The notes under the pieces: generated by a model
Told to the model about the DNA's origin: nothing
Seen by the model: only the letters and a program-made list of their open reading frames with translations
The model's database searches: none
Translations under genes and position numbers: made by a program
Shown here: piece after piece, positions 16,023 through 25,220 of the stretch
Position numbering within the stretch: position 1 is the stretch's first letter
How the letters are laid out: the number at the start of each line of letters is the position of its first letter
DNA from: Pseudomonadota bacterium
GTDB lineage: Bacteria > Pseudomonadota > Gammaproteobacteria > Burkholderiales > Burkholderiaceae_C
Direction of reading: 5' to 3'
Assembly (NCBI GenBank): GCA_963204815.1
Contig: CAUJHQ010000159.1
Span: 1-64,000 of the forward strand
Length of the DNA stretch: 64,000 bases

Positions 16023-17759
16023 ATGTGGAGCTACCAAGCCCCGCTGCGCGAGATGCGCTTCGTCATCGAAGATGTGCTGCGCGCCCCCGACGCGTGGCGC
16101 GCCACGCCGGCCTTCGCCGATCTCGACGCCGACACCGCCGCCGAAGTGCTTCAGCAGGCGGCGCGCTTCGCCACCGAGGTGCTGCTGCCGATCAACGCCG
16201 CCGGCGACCGCGAGGGCTGCCGCCTCGAAGGGCGCGACGTGAAGACGCCCGCCGGCTACGCCGCCGCCTACGCCGCCTTCGTCGAAGGCGGCTGGCCGGC
16301 GCTGGCCTGCGACCCCGCGCTCGGCGGCCAGGGCCTGCCGCAGCTGCTGAACGCAGCGCTCTACGAGATGCTGGTCGCCACCAACCACGGCTGGACCATG
16401 TACCCGGGCCTGCTGCACGGCGCCTACGAGACCGTGAAGGCGCACGGCAGCGCCTTCCTGCGCGACACCTACCTGCCGAAGATCGCCAGCGGCGAATGGC
16501 TGGCCGCGATGGCGCTCACCGAGCCGCAGGCCGGCAGCGACCTGGGCCTCGTGCGCACGAAGGCCGAGCCGCGCGCCGACGGCACGCTGGCCGTCAGCGG
16601 CGGCAAGATCTTCATCTCCGGCGCCGACCACGACATGAGCGCCAACATCGTGCACCTGGTGCTGTGCCGCCTGCCCGATGCACCGCCCGGCACCAAGGGC
16701 CTGTCGCTCGCGCTGGTGCCCAAGTTCCTGCCCGACGGCACGCGCAACGCCATTCATGTCGACGGCCTCGAGCACAAGATGGGCATCCACGGCAGCGCGA
16801 CCTGCGTGCTGCACTATGAGGCCGCCACCGGCTGGCTGGTCGGCGAGCCGAACCGCGGCCTCGCGGCGATGTTCCTGATGATGAACGCGGCGCGCCTGCA
16901 CGTGGCGCTGCAGGGCCTGGGCCACCTGGAGATGGCGGCGCAGAACGCGCGCCGCCAGGCGCACGAACGGCTGCAGCTGCGCGCCGCCGTGCGCCCGGCC
17001 GGCGCCGCGCCGGCCGCCGCCGACCCCATCGCCTGGCACCCGGCCATGCGCCGCACGCTCGGCAATCTGCAGGCGATGGCCGAAGGCCTGCGCGTGGTCG
17101 CCTACCGCGCCGCGCTGCGGCTCGACGAGGCCGAGCACGACGAGGACCCGGCGCGCCGCGAAGCCGCGAGCGCCGAAGCCGCGCTGCTGACGCCGGTGCT
17201 GAAGGCCTTCGCCACCGAGCAGGGCTTCCGCGGCGCGAGCGACGCGCTGCAGGTCTGGGGCGGCTACGGCTACGTGCGCGAAGCCGGCATCGAGCAGACC
17301 GTGCGCGACGCCCGCATCGCGATGGTCTACGAGGGCACCAACGAGATCCAGGCCATCGACCTGCTGCAGCGCAAGGTGCTGGGTTCGATGGCGCCGGCCT
17401 TCGACCGCCTGCTCGATGCGCTGGCCGCCGACGCCGACGGCAGCGACGCCGGCCGCGCGCTGGCGGCGCAGGTGCAGGCCGCACGCGAGGTGGTGGCCGC
17501 GGTGCGCGCGCGCAGCGCCGACCCCGAAGCCGCGCTGGCCGTGGCCGACGATTTCCTCGCCGGCTGCGCCCACCTGCTGCTGGCCTGGGCCTGGGGCGCG
17601 ATCGAACGCGCCGCCACGCAGGCGCGCGAGCGCGACGCGGCCTGGATGGACGAGCGCATCCGCCTGGTCCGCCACGGCCGCGAATGGCTGCTGCCGCAGG
17701 CGACGGTGCACTGGGCGCGCGTGCGCGCCGGGGCGGCGCTGGGGGCGGTGGCGGCCTGA
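16023..17759 (+). CDS. DmdC-like acyl-CoA dehydrogenase
   Basis: FAD-dependent dehydrogenase of 578 residues in the long subfamily that includes 3-methylmercaptopropionyl-CoA dehydrogenase. Flavin and substrate motifs are present: AMALTEPQAGSDLG, GGKIFISGADHDMS and the catalytic-glutamate region MVYEGTNEIQAIDLL, followed by the extra C-terminal helical domain. It introduces a double bond alpha-beta to the CoA ester. Its position after the ligase suggests the substrate is the CoA ester of a saturated aromatic side chain. Confidence 0.9.
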   Translation: MWSYQAPLREMRFVIEDVLRAPDAWRATPAFADLDADTAAEVLQQAARFATEVLLPINAAGDREGCRLEGRDVKTPAGYAAAYAAFVEGGWPALACDPALGGQGLPQLLNAALYEMLVATNHGWTMYPGLLHGAYETVKAHGSAFLRDTYLPKIASGEWLAAMALTEPQAGSDLGLVRTKAEPRADGTLAVSGGKIFISGADHDMSANIVHLVLCRLPDAPPGTKGLSLALVPKFLPDGTRNAIHVDGLEHKMGIHGSATCVLHYEAATGWLVGEPNRGLAAMFLMMNAARLHVALQGLGHLEMAAQNARRQAHERLQLRAAVRPAGAAPAAADPIAWHPAMRRTLGNLQAMAEGLRVVAYRAALRLDEAEHDEDPARREAASAEAALLTPVLKAFATEQGFRGASDALQVWGGYGYVREAGIEQTVRDARIAMVYEGTNEIQAIDLLQRKVLGSMAPAFDRLLDALAADADGSDAGRALAAQVQAAREVVAAVRARSADPEAALAVADDFLAGCAHLLLAWAWGAIERAATQARERDAAWMDERIRLVRHGREWLLPQATVHWARVRAGAALGAVAA

Positions 17760-17886
17760 CCGCTGCGCGCTCTGCGGTGACCTGAACGGGTGCCGCCGGC
17801 GTGTATCTGGCGGGTGTCGGGCCGCTCTGTCGGCTGGTGGGCGCAGCCGCGTGGCGCTGCTGTCCGCCTTCCCCAAAGGACACCCC

Positions 17887-18864
17887 ATGACTGCGAGACC
17901 CATTGCCGGCCGGGCACTTTCCACGCTGCTGGTCAGCGCCCTGCTGGCCGCCTGCGGCGGTGGCGACGAGGGCGGCTCGCCTGCCGCGACCCAAGCGGCA
18001 GACGGCCCGCGCGCCCACGTGCTGAAGGGCGGCGACTGCACTGGCTCCTGCACCGGCGGCGGTGGCACCCCGGTGCCGGGTGCGACGAACCCGCTGCCGA
18101 CCTCGGCGCCGGCACCCGACATCGTCTACCGCGAGTCCTTCGGCCCCGGGCCGCAGGGCCTGCGCCCGAAGGGCGGCAAGGGCGACATGCGCTCCACCTT
18201 CATCGGCACCACCCTCGGCGGCTTCTGGACCGAATGGCCGGGCAACAAGAACAACGCCTGGATCACGGGTTCCGGCGAGGCGACGTGGAAGTTCACCGCC
18301 GGCTCGAACGGCGGCCCGAACTTCAACACCAACGAACTGCCGTCTCCGCTGGAAGTGGACCAGGGCTTCGGGGTGGTGGCCGGCCAGGTGTTCTCCGACG
18401 TCTCCGATGGCACTTCGGGCGGCCTGCCGACGGCCCTGCTGCCGGTGACCTGGCCGACGACCGCGTGGTCGGTGTCGATCGACAGCATGCTGTGGGTGAA
18501 CACCGCCAGCAGCTACGTCGCCCTGGGGCTGACGGACAGCAGCGCCACGCTGAGCAACCTGCTGACCGCCTCGACGGTGACGGTGCTCATCCGCCGCACG
18601 CCCCTGGCCTCCACGCTCGACTGGGAGCTGTGGAAGTCGGGCACGCCGCGCGTGCTGCTGGCCAGCGGCATGGTGGACGAGTTCGGCCTCAACGAGCTGC
18701 GACTGAGCTACGACCCGGTGGCCAAGCAGCTGGCGGTGCAGGTGAACGGCACGCCGGGCGGCACGTTCGCGGTCGACATCGGCCGGCCCCGCTACGCCGC
18801 CTTCGAAGGCATCGGCATGGTCGACAACTTCGTCGTCCGCAAGCTGCCCGGCGGCGCGCTGTAG
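17887..18864 (+). CDS. Secreted lipoprotein of unknown function
   Basis: 325 residues with a signal peptide and lipobox (LLVSALLAAC), then a flexible Gly/Thr/Pro linker with two cysteines (GGDCTGSCTGGG). The remainder is beta-rich (WSVSIDSMLWVNTASSYVALGL, LRLSYDPVAKQLAVQVNG), resembling a lectin-like jelly-roll, but no family is recognised. Ribosome binding site AAAGGA before the ATG. It stands alone, converging with the GGDEF-EAL gene. Confidence 0.75.
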   Translation: MTARPIAGRALSTLLVSALLAACGGGDEGGSPAATQAADGPRAHVLKGGDCTGSCTGGGGTPVPGATNPLPTSAPAPDIVYRESFGPGPQGLRPKGGKGDMRSTFIGTTLGGFWTEWPGNKNNAWITGSGEATWKFTAGSNGGPNFNTNELPSPLEVDQGFGVVAGQVFSDVSDGTSGGLPTALLPVTWPTTAWSVSIDSMLWVNTASSYVALGLTDSSATLSNLLTASTVTVLIRRTPLASTLDWELWKSGTPRVLLASGMVDEFGLNELRLSYDPVAKQLAVQVNGTPGGTFAVDIGRPRYAAFEGIGMVDNFVVRKLPGGAL

Positions 18865-18904
18865 CGCCACCAACGGCTGCCGCCGGGCGCCTCCGGCGCC
18901 GCGC

Positions 18905-20638
18905 TCAGAGCGCGGCCGCCAGCTCCGCTTCGGGCCGCGCGTGCGCCGCGATGTCGCCGGCGGCCATCGGCCGACCGAGCAGGTAGCCCTGGCCGCAGTC
19001 GCAGCCCAGCGCGTGCAGGTGGTCGCGCTGCGCGACGGTCTCGACGCCTTCGGCGATGACGCGGCACTGCAGCGCATGGGCCATGCCGATGATCGCGCGC
19101 ACGATGGCGTCGGCGCGCGGGTCGACGCCGAGGTCGCTCACCAGCGAACGGTCGACCTTCAGGATGTCCAGCGGCAGCCGCGACAGCTGCGAGAGGTTGG
19201 AGAAGCCGATGCCGAAGTCGTCCAGCGCGATCATCACCCCGGCGGCGCGCAGGCGCCGCAGGCGTGACGCGGTGGCGGCGAAGTCGGTCATCGCCATCGA
19301 CTCGGTGATCTCGATCGACAGCAGCTCGGCCGGGATGCGCGCATCGTCGATGGCGCTCAGCACGTCGGCGCAGAAGTTCGGATCGGTGAACTGCGTCGGC
19401 GACACGTTGACCGCGACGTTCATCGCGACGCCGCGGTCCAGCCACTGCCGGCACTGCGCCACCGCCATCGTCAGCACCTGGCGCCCGAGCAGGCTCATCA
19501 GGCCGTTGCGCTCGGCGACGTCGATGAACTCCGCCGGCGCCAGCAGTCCGCGCTGCTGGTGCGCCCAGCGCACCAGCGCCTCGACGCCGCTGAGCCGGCC
19601 GTCGGCGAGCTGGAACTTGGGCTGGAAGTGCAGCAGCAGCTGGCCCTCGGACAGCGCCACGCGAAGCTCGGCCTCGATGCGGGTGGCGTCCAGCATCGCC
19701 TGCCGCGCCTGCTGGTCGAAGAACTGGTAGCGGCCCTTGCCCGCCTGCTTGGAGCCGTACATCGCCAGGTCGGCGAAGGCGAGGATCTCCTTCGGGTCCG
19801 TGGTGTCGTCCGGGGCGATCGCGATGCCCACGCTGGCGCTCACCCGAACGTCCTGGCCGTGGATGTAGAACGGGGCCGCCAGCGAACCGACGATGCGCTC
19901 GCCGATGCGCGCCAGCTGGTCGCGGTCGGTGGCGCCGGGCAGGATGGCGACGAACTCGTCGCCCGCGAAGCGCGCGAACACCACGTCCTTGGGCAGGCGG
20001 TCGCAGGGCACGCCGAAGGCGTCCAGGCAGGTGTCGATGGACTGCAGGTCGCGGCCCAGGCCCTGGCGCAGCAGGCGGTCGGCGGCCTGCGCCAGCAGCG
20101 CGTCGCCGCCGGCGTGGCCCAGCGTGTCGTTGATGCGCTTGAAGCCGTCGAGGTCGATGAACACGATCGCCGCCCGGAAGCCGGCGCGGTTCTGCGGCGC
20201 GAGCGCGTAGTTCAGCAGGCGGTCGATCACGCTGCGGTTCGGCAGGCCGGTGATCGCGTCGGTGTAGGCCAGCAGATTGATGCGCAGCACGTTGTCGTTG
20301 AGCCGCGAGCGCATCTTGCGGAAGCTGTTGGCGAGACCGCCGATCTCGCACGCGCAGTCGACGTCGACCGGTGCCTCGAAGTCGCCCTCGGCGATGGCGT
20401 CGGTGCTGCGGCGTAGCGCATCCACCAGGCCCGTGAGCCGCTGCGCCATCCAGTAGATCGCGGCCCCCACGGCGGCGGCGGCCACGGCCATCACCCCCCA
20501 GGTGCGGCCATGCGCCAGCGCGCCCGCGCCGAGCGCGGCGGCGGCGCCCCCGCTGGCCACCGCGCCGAGCAGGCCGCCGGCGAGGGCGAAACGCCAGCGG
20601 ATGCTGTTCAGCCCCTGGCCAGGATCGAAGATGCTCAT
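18905..20638 (-). CDS. Membrane GGDEF-EAL cyclic-di-GMP protein
   Basis: 577 residues: two N-terminal membrane segments (about 14-37 and 47-66), a HAMP-like linker (RRSTDAIAEGDFEAPV), a GGDEF domain and an EAL domain. The synthesis motif reads FAGDEF, within the tolerated A/S/G-GDEF range, and the domain carries an insertion before it. The EAL domain keeps GVEALVRW, VNVSPTQF, ITESM, LDDFGIGFSNL and EGVET, so phosphodiesterase activity is plausible. Divergent from the electron-transfer operon across a 340-nt regulatory region. Confidence 0.92.
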   Translation of the reverse strand: MSIFDPGQGLNSIRWRFALAGGLLGAVASGGAAAALGAGALAHGRTWGVMAVAAAAVGAAIYWMAQRLTGLVDALRRSTDAIAEGDFEAPVDVDCACEIGGLANSFRKMRSRLNDNVLRINLLAYTDAITGLPNRSVIDRLLNYALAPQNRAGFRAAIVFIDLDGFKRINDTLGHAGGDALLAQAADRLLRQGLGRDLQSIDTCLDAFGVPCDRLPKDVVFARFAGDEFVAILPGATDRDQLARIGERIVGSLAAPFYIHGQDVRVSASVGIAIAPDDTTDPKEILAFADLAMYGSKQAGKGRYQFFDQQARQAMLDATRIEAELRVALSEGQLLLHFQPKFQLADGRLSGVEALVRWAHQQRGLLAPAEFIDVAERNGLMSLLGRQVLTMAVAQCRQWLDRGVAMNVAVNVSPTQFTDPNFCADVLSAIDDARIPAELLSIEITESMAMTDFAATASRLRRLRAAGVMIALDDFGIGFSNLSQLSRLPLDILKVDRSLVSDLGVDPRADAIVRAIIGMAHALQCRVIAEGVETVAQRDHLHALGCDCGQGYLLGRPMAAGDIAAHARPEAELAAAL

Positions 20639-20881
20639 GTCGTGCCGAGGGCTTTCGCGCGCAGACCGGGTCGAAGGACAGCCGCGGGCCGGCGCCCGCT
20701 ACAACGTGTCACCCTCCGCATCGGCACGCGGCCGCCGAACTTGAGCGCCGCGGCGCGACCGGCCGCGATTCGTGCCAACTCCGTTGCACTGCGCCGGGGC
20801 CCGTCGTCAGGCCACACCCGACATCGCCGCGGCGGCCGCGGCTTAAGGATTCCTGAGCAAGGCTCGCGCGGGCCGCCCGCC

Positions 20882-20895
20882 TTGATCGCCCTCAA
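20882..20895. promoter_or_regulatory. FNR/ANR-like box
   Basis: TTGATCGCCCTCAA matches the TTGAT-N4-ATCAA consensus at nine of ten positions. A -10-like CAGAAT lies at 20918-20923, giving a predicted start site near 20930. The box centre (20888.5) is then at -41.5, the class II activation position for FNR-family regulators. It precedes the electron-transfer operon. The rest of the 20639-20978 gap holds no other gene. Confidence 0.6.
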
Positions 20896-20978
20896 GCGGC
20901 AGGTTCCAGCGGCTGCCCAGAATCGACGCGAAGCGGTGTTCAAGCCCTGCGGGCGCGACCCCTGCTGCCATCCTGCCG

Positions 20979-22223
20979 ATGACCGCCATTGAACTGCTGG
21001 GACTGATCGTTGCCGCGCTGCTGCTGCAGTTGACGGCCGGCATCGGCGTGGCGCTGCTGCGCCGGCGGGCCGCCGCGGCCACGGCGCCCGCGCTCCCCGG
21101 GCCCGGCGCAGCGGCGCCGTCGAAGAGCGCATGGGCCGGGTGGCGCGAGTTCCGCGTCGTGCAGCGCGCCTACGAGGACGCGGCGCAGACGCAGTGCTCG
21201 TTCTACCTGCAGCCCGTCGATGGCCAGCCGCTGCCGGCCTTCAAGCCCGGCCAGTTCCTGACCTTCACGCTGGACGTCGACCCGCCCGCGTCGCACGCCG
21301 CGGCCGAGCCGCGCACCATCACGCGCTGCTACTCCTTGTCCGACCGACCCGATCCGGCGGGCTACCGCGTGACGATCAAGCGCGTGCCCGCGCCGGCGGA
21401 CCGCCCCGGGTTCGAGCCGGGCCTGTCGTCGAACCATTTCCACGACCGCGTGCAGGTCGGAGACCTGCTGCGCGTGAAGGCCCCGGCCGGCCACTTCTTC
21501 ATCGATCCCGACCCGAACGTGCCCGTGGTGCTGGTCGGCGGCGGCATCGGCATCACGCCGATGATGAGCATGCTGCGCTGGTGCCTGGCCGAACAGCCGC
21601 AGCGCACGGTGCACCTCTACTACGGGCTGCGCAACAGCCGCGAGCATGCGTTCAAGGCGGTGCTCGAAGGCATCGCCGCAGCACACCCGGCACTGCGCCT
21701 GAACGTCGTCTACAGCCGGCCCGGCGAGGGCGACGTCGAGGGCCGCGACTACCAGCACCGCGGCCACGTCGATGTCGACCTGCTGCGGCGCACGCTGCCG
21801 CATGGGCGCCACCAGTTCTACGTCTGCGGTCCGCCGGCGATGATGGAGACGCTGGTGCCCGCGCTCGCCGCCTGGGGCGTGCCGCGGCCGGACATCCACT
21901 ACGAGGCCTTCGGCCCCGCCTCCGTCAAGCTGCCCGGGGCGCCCGAGGCCGCCGCGCCGACGGCCGCGGAAGTCGAGGTCCGGTTCCAGCGCGCCGGCCG
22001 GACGCTGGTCTGGGACGGGCGGGACGCTTCGCTGCTCGACTTCGCCGAGCGCCATGGCATCGCGGTCGAGTCCGGCTGCCGGTCGGGCGGCTGCGGAAGC
22101 TGCGAGACGCGCCTGGTGGAAGGCGCGGTGCAGTACGAGCACGCGCCGGACCACGAGGTGGCGCCGGGCCATTGCCTGCTTTGCGTGGGCCGGCCGTCGT
22201 CGGCCGTGGTGCTGGAGGCCTGA
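20979..22223 (+). CDS. Membrane-anchored FAD/NAD(P)H reductase with C-terminal 2Fe-2S ferredoxin domain
   Basis: 414 residues. One N-terminal membrane helix is followed by RRR, which places the enzyme domains in the cytoplasm. The FNR-type domains follow: FAD motif RCYSLSD (about 112), NAD(P)-binding GGGIGITPMMSML and YVCGPPAMM. The C-terminal ferredoxin domain has CRSGGCGSC and a final Cys in HCLLC, the plant-type C-x4-C-x2-C...C pattern. It should pass electrons between NAD(P)H and the membrane cytochrome encoded next, whose start overlaps its stop by 1 nt. Confidence 0.9.
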   Translation: MTAIELLGLIVAALLLQLTAGIGVALLRRRAAAATAPALPGPGAAAPSKSAWAGWREFRVVQRAYEDAAQTQCSFYLQPVDGQPLPAFKPGQFLTFTLDVDPPASHAAAEPRTITRCYSLSDRPDPAGYRVTIKRVPAPADRPGFEPGLSSNHFHDRVQVGDLLRVKAPAGHFFIDPDPNVPVVLVGGGIGITPMMSMLRWCLAEQPQRTVHLYYGLRNSREHAFKAVLEGIAAAHPALRLNVVYSRPGEGDVEGRDYQHRGHVDVDLLRRTLPHGRHQFYVCGPPAMMETLVPALAAWGVPRPDIHYEAFGPASVKLPGAPEAAAPTAAEVEVRFQRAGRTLVWDGRDASLLDFAERHGIAVESGCRSGGCGSCETRLVEGAVQYEHAPDHEVAPGHCLLCVGRPSSAVVLEA

Positions 22224-22807
22224 TGCCGCAGCGCCCGAAGCTCCTGACGCGCGAGGTGCTGCCCTTCCTGGGCAGCTTCGTCGCGCTGGCCCTGATCGCG
22301 CTCGCCTTCGACGGCCTGCTGCACCTGTTCGACCTGCTGTGGGTCGGCCGCTGGCTGGGCATTCCCGGCACGCTGATGATCATCGGGTCCACCGCCTACT
22401 CGCTGCGCAAGCGCAAGCTCATCCGCAGCGGTCATCCGGCGAAGCTGCTGCGCTGGCACGAGTGGCTGGCCTGGCTCGGGTCGCTGCTGGTGCTGGTGCA
22501 CGCGGGGGTCCACTTCAACGCCATCCTCGGCTGGCTGGCGGTGTGGGCGATGCTGATCAACGTGGGCAGCGGGCTGACCGGCAAGTTCCTGCTCGACCGC
22601 GCGCGCCGGCGCATGGAAGAGGCGCGCCAGCGCATGCGCGACCGCGGCCTGAGCGAGGCCGAGCTCGAGGACCGCCTCTACTGGGACAGCCTGACCTTCG
22701 ACGTGGTCAAGCAGTGGCGCGTGGTGCACTTCCCGATCACGCTCGCGTTCAGCGTGCTGGCGACGGCCCACATCGTGGCCATCTTCCTGTTCTGGGGCTG
22801 GAAGTGA
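22223..22807 (+). CDS. Integral membrane cytochrome b-like protein
   Basis: 194 residues with about four or five membrane segments. Histidines placed in or near the helices (LLRWHEWLAW, LVHAGVHF, WRVVHFPITLAF, TAHIVAIF) could hold two b hemes. Between the helices is a charged cytoplasmic stretch (RARRRMEEARQRMRD). It resembles small cytochrome-b561/ferric-reductase-like membrane proteins, but the family is not certain. It is coupled by overlap to the reductase before it and the octaheme cytochrome after it, so it probably carries electrons across the membrane. Confidence 0.8.
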   Translation: MPQRPKLLTREVLPFLGSFVALALIALAFDGLLHLFDLLWVGRWLGIPGTLMIIGSTAYSLRKRKLIRSGHPAKLLRWHEWLAWLGSLLVLVHAGVHFNAILGWLAVWAMLINVGSGLTGKFLLDRARRRMEEARQRMRDRGLSEAELEDRLYWDSLTFDVVKQWRVVHFPITLAFSVLATAHIVAIFLFWGWK

Positions 22808-23541
22808 AGCAGCGACCCGTCCTGCTGATCGTCATCGCGCTCAACCTGCTCGTGCTGGTGGCGCTCGCCTTCGCCTACCCGCACCTGATGGTGAGCCCGG
22901 GGCCGCTGGTGAAGGGCCACGCCGAACTCACCACCGATTGCTTCGCCTGCCATGCCGCCCTGCGCGGCGCCTCTTCACTGCGCTGCACCGAGTGCCACGT
23001 GACGGCCGACGTGGGGCTGAAGACCACCCAGGGCGTGCCCATTCCAAGCCGCTCCATCAAGGTGTCCTTCCACCAGGAACTCATCGAGCAGGACTGCATG
23101 GCCTGCCACAGCGACCACCAGGGGCCGAAGCTCACCAAGCGCAGCCGGAAGCCGTTCTCGCACGGGCTGCTGAAGGTTTCGGTGCGCGACACCTGCTCGT
23201 CGTGCCACGCGGCGCCCGAGGACACGCTGCACCGCGATCTGAAGGTCGAGTGCTCGAAGTGCCACGGCAGCGAGGCCTGGAAGCCGGCCACCTTCGACCA
23301 CGCCGAGTACTTCGTGCTCGACCGGGATCACGACGCCACCTGCGAGACCTGCCACAAGAACAACGACTTCAGCCGCTACACCTGCTACGGCTGCCACGAG
23401 CACTCGGAAGCCAAGGTTCGGCGCGAGCACCTCGAGGAAGGTATCCGCGATTTCCAGGACTGCGTGGAGTGCCACCGGGACCCGCGCGCCGAACCGCGCA
23501 GGCCGGGCGGGCGCGAGCGCGGCGGCAAGTCGAAGGACTGA
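22804..23541 (+). CDS. Eight-heme c-type cytochrome (cytochrome c3-like)
   Basis: 245 residues with an N-terminal membrane anchor or signal (PVLLIVIALNLLVLVALAFA) and eight heme-binding motifs: CFACH, CTECH, CMACH, CSSCH, CSKCH, CETCH, CYGCH and CVECH. The spacing and extra histidines resemble multiheme class III cytochromes. The GTG start overlaps the cytochrome b stop by 4 nt. The C-terminus is basic. It should sit on the periplasmic side and accept or donate electrons for the membrane cytochrome; the terminal partner is unknown. Confidence 0.92.
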   Translation: MKQRPVLLIVIALNLLVLVALAFAYPHLMVSPGPLVKGHAELTTDCFACHAALRGASSLRCTECHVTADVGLKTTQGVPIPSRSIKVSFHQELIEQDCMACHSDHQGPKLTKRSRKPFSHGLLKVSVRDTCSSCHAAPEDTLHRDLKVECSKCHGSEAWKPATFDHAEYFVLDRDHDATCETCHKNNDFSRYTCYGCHEHSEAKVRREHLEEGIRDFQDCVECHRDPRAEPRRPGGRERGGKSKD

Positions 23542-23562
23542 ACGGCCGGTCCGACGACGCCG

Positions 23563-24042
23563 TCAGGCGTCGCTCGGCGCCCGGCTCAGCTCGTTGTTCG
23601 CGGTGACCAGCGTGCGCAGCATGCGCATGAACTCGGCGCGTTCGCCTTCGGGCAGCGGCGCCAGCATGCGCAACTGCGCGCGCTGCATGGCCGGCACCAC
23701 CTGCGCGAGCAGCGCGTCGCCGGCCGGCGTCAGCGTCAGGCGGCGCACGCGGCGGTCGTCGGGGTCGGCGTTGCGCTGCACCAGCGCGCGCGCTTCCAGG
23801 CGGTCGATGACGCCGCCGATGGTGCTGGTGTCGAAGCCGATCGTGCGCGCCAGCGTGCGCTGGTCGACGTTCGGCGCGTCGGCGATGGCCTGCAGCGCCG
23901 CGTACTGCACCGGCGTCACGTTGAGGCCCTCGGCCTCCTGCAGGAAGATGGCCACCGCGATCTGCTGCAGGCGGCGGATGTGGTGGCCGGGCAGGTCGTC
24001 CAGGTCGACGGTGCGGCGGGCGCGGGCAGGGGGGGCGGCCAT
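23563..24042 (-). CDS. MarR-family regulator
   Basis: 159 residues with a winged helix: recognition region RTLARTIGFDTSTIGGVIDRL (DNA-reading helix at FDTSTIGG) and wing DPDDRRVRRLTLT. Divergent from the Bug-protein gene across 125 nt, which it may control. It converges with the octaheme cytochrome gene. Confidence 0.92.
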   Translation of the reverse strand: MAAPPARARRTVDLDDLPGHHIRRLQQIAVAIFLQEAEGLNVTPVQYAALQAIADAPNVDQRTLARTIGFDTSTIGGVIDRLEARALVQRNADPDDRRVRRLTLTPAGDALLAQVVPAMQRAQLRMLAPLPEGERAEFMRMLRTLVTANNELSRAPSDA

Positions 24043-24167
24043 CCTCGGGCAGGGGTCCAGCGGTGGGGGCGCGGGATGCTAACACCCGGGTCACGGGCCG
24101 CCGGCGAAGGTCTATGCTCCGCGGCGCGCCCGCGCCAGACGGGCGGTTCACAACCACCGGAGACACG

Positions 24168-25124
24168 ATGCGACTGACCTCCTTCCTGCTCGGCGCGCTG
24201 CTGGGCATCGCGAGCCTCGGCGCCCACGCGCAGGGCTTCCCCAACAAGCCCGTGCGCCTGGTCGTCACCTTTCCGCCCGGCGGCGCGCCCGACATCCTGG
24301 CGCGCCTGTTCAGCGACAAGGCGCAGCTCGGCCAGCCGGTCGTCGTCGAGAACAAGCCGGGCGCGGGCGGCAACCTCGGCGCCGACTTCGTCGCCAAGAG
24401 CCCGGCCGACGGCCACACGCTGGTGATGGGCACGGTGGGCACGCACGCCATCAACGGCGCGCTGTACGCGAAGCTGCCCTACGACATGGTGAAGGACTTC
24501 GTGCCGCTGGGCCACGTGGCGTCGGCGCCGAACCTGCTGGTCGTCACGAACGACCTGCCGGTGAAGAACGTGGCCGAGCTCATCGCCTACATGAAGGCCA
24601 ACCCGAACAAGCTGAGCTTCGGCTCGCCGGGCATCGGCACCTCGGTGCATGTGTCGGGCGAGCTGTTCAAGTCGCTCACCGGCACGACGATGACGCACGT
24701 GCCGTACAAGGGCCGGCAGTTCGCCATCCCCGACCTCGTCGGCGGCCAGATCCAGCTGATGTTCGACAACATGCCCTCGGCGCTGCCGATGGCCCGGGAA
24801 GGCAAGATCCGCGCGCTGGCGCAGACCACCGCGAAGCGCTCGGCCGCCGCACCCGACGTGCCCACCGTCGCCGAGACCGTGCCCGGCTTCGAGGCGACCA
24901 CGTGGTTCGCGATGTTCGCGCCCGCCGGCACGCCGAAGGACGTGGTCGCCAAGCTAAACGCCGAGATGAAGCGCGTCTTCGCGCTGCCCGAGGTGGTGGA
25001 CAAGATGAAGTCGCTCGGCCTCGAGGCCTGGATCTCGTCGCCCGAGGAACTGGCGCAGTTCCAGGCCGGCGAGATCACCAAGTGGGCCAAGGTGGTGAAG
25101 GACTCGGGGGCGAAGGCGGACTGA
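24168..25124 (+). CDS. Bug-family tripartite tricarboxylate binding protein
   Basis: 318-residue periplasmic solute receptor. The signal peptide ends near AHAQ. Family signatures are VRLVVTFPPGGAPDILAR, VVENKPGAGGNLGADFVAKSP in part, and FGSPGIGTSVH. No TctA/TctB membrane genes are nearby, which is typical for the many orphan Bug proteins of Burkholderiales. The ligand is probably a carboxylate. Ribosome binding site GGAG upstream of the ATG. Confidence 0.92.
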   Translation: MRLTSFLLGALLGIASLGAHAQGFPNKPVRLVVTFPPGGAPDILARLFSDKAQLGQPVVVENKPGAGGNLGADFVAKSPADGHTLVMGTVGTHAINGALYAKLPYDMVKDFVPLGHVASAPNLLVVTNDLPVKNVAELIAYMKANPNKLSFGSPGIGTSVHVSGELFKSLTGTTMTHVPYKGRQFAIPDLVGGQIQLMFDNMPSALPMAREGKIRALAQTTAKRSAAAPDVPTVAETVPGFEATTWFAMFAPAGTPKDVVAKLNAEMKRVFALPEVVDKMKSLGLEAWISSPEELAQFQAGEITKWAKVVKDSGAKAD

Positions 25125-25220
25125 CGCCCGGCCGCCAAACGGGGGCGTTGCAACCGGTAGCGCCACGCGGCGGCGGCGCTGGCCATACTGCACGGCCTTC
25201 ACTTGACCGGGAAGACGAGC

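Noticed and set aside
18884-18900. GGCGCC-TCC-GGCGCC hairpin as a terminator between the lipoprotein and GGDEF-EAL genes
   Set aside because: It lacks a T-tract and short GC palindromes are frequent in this DNA.
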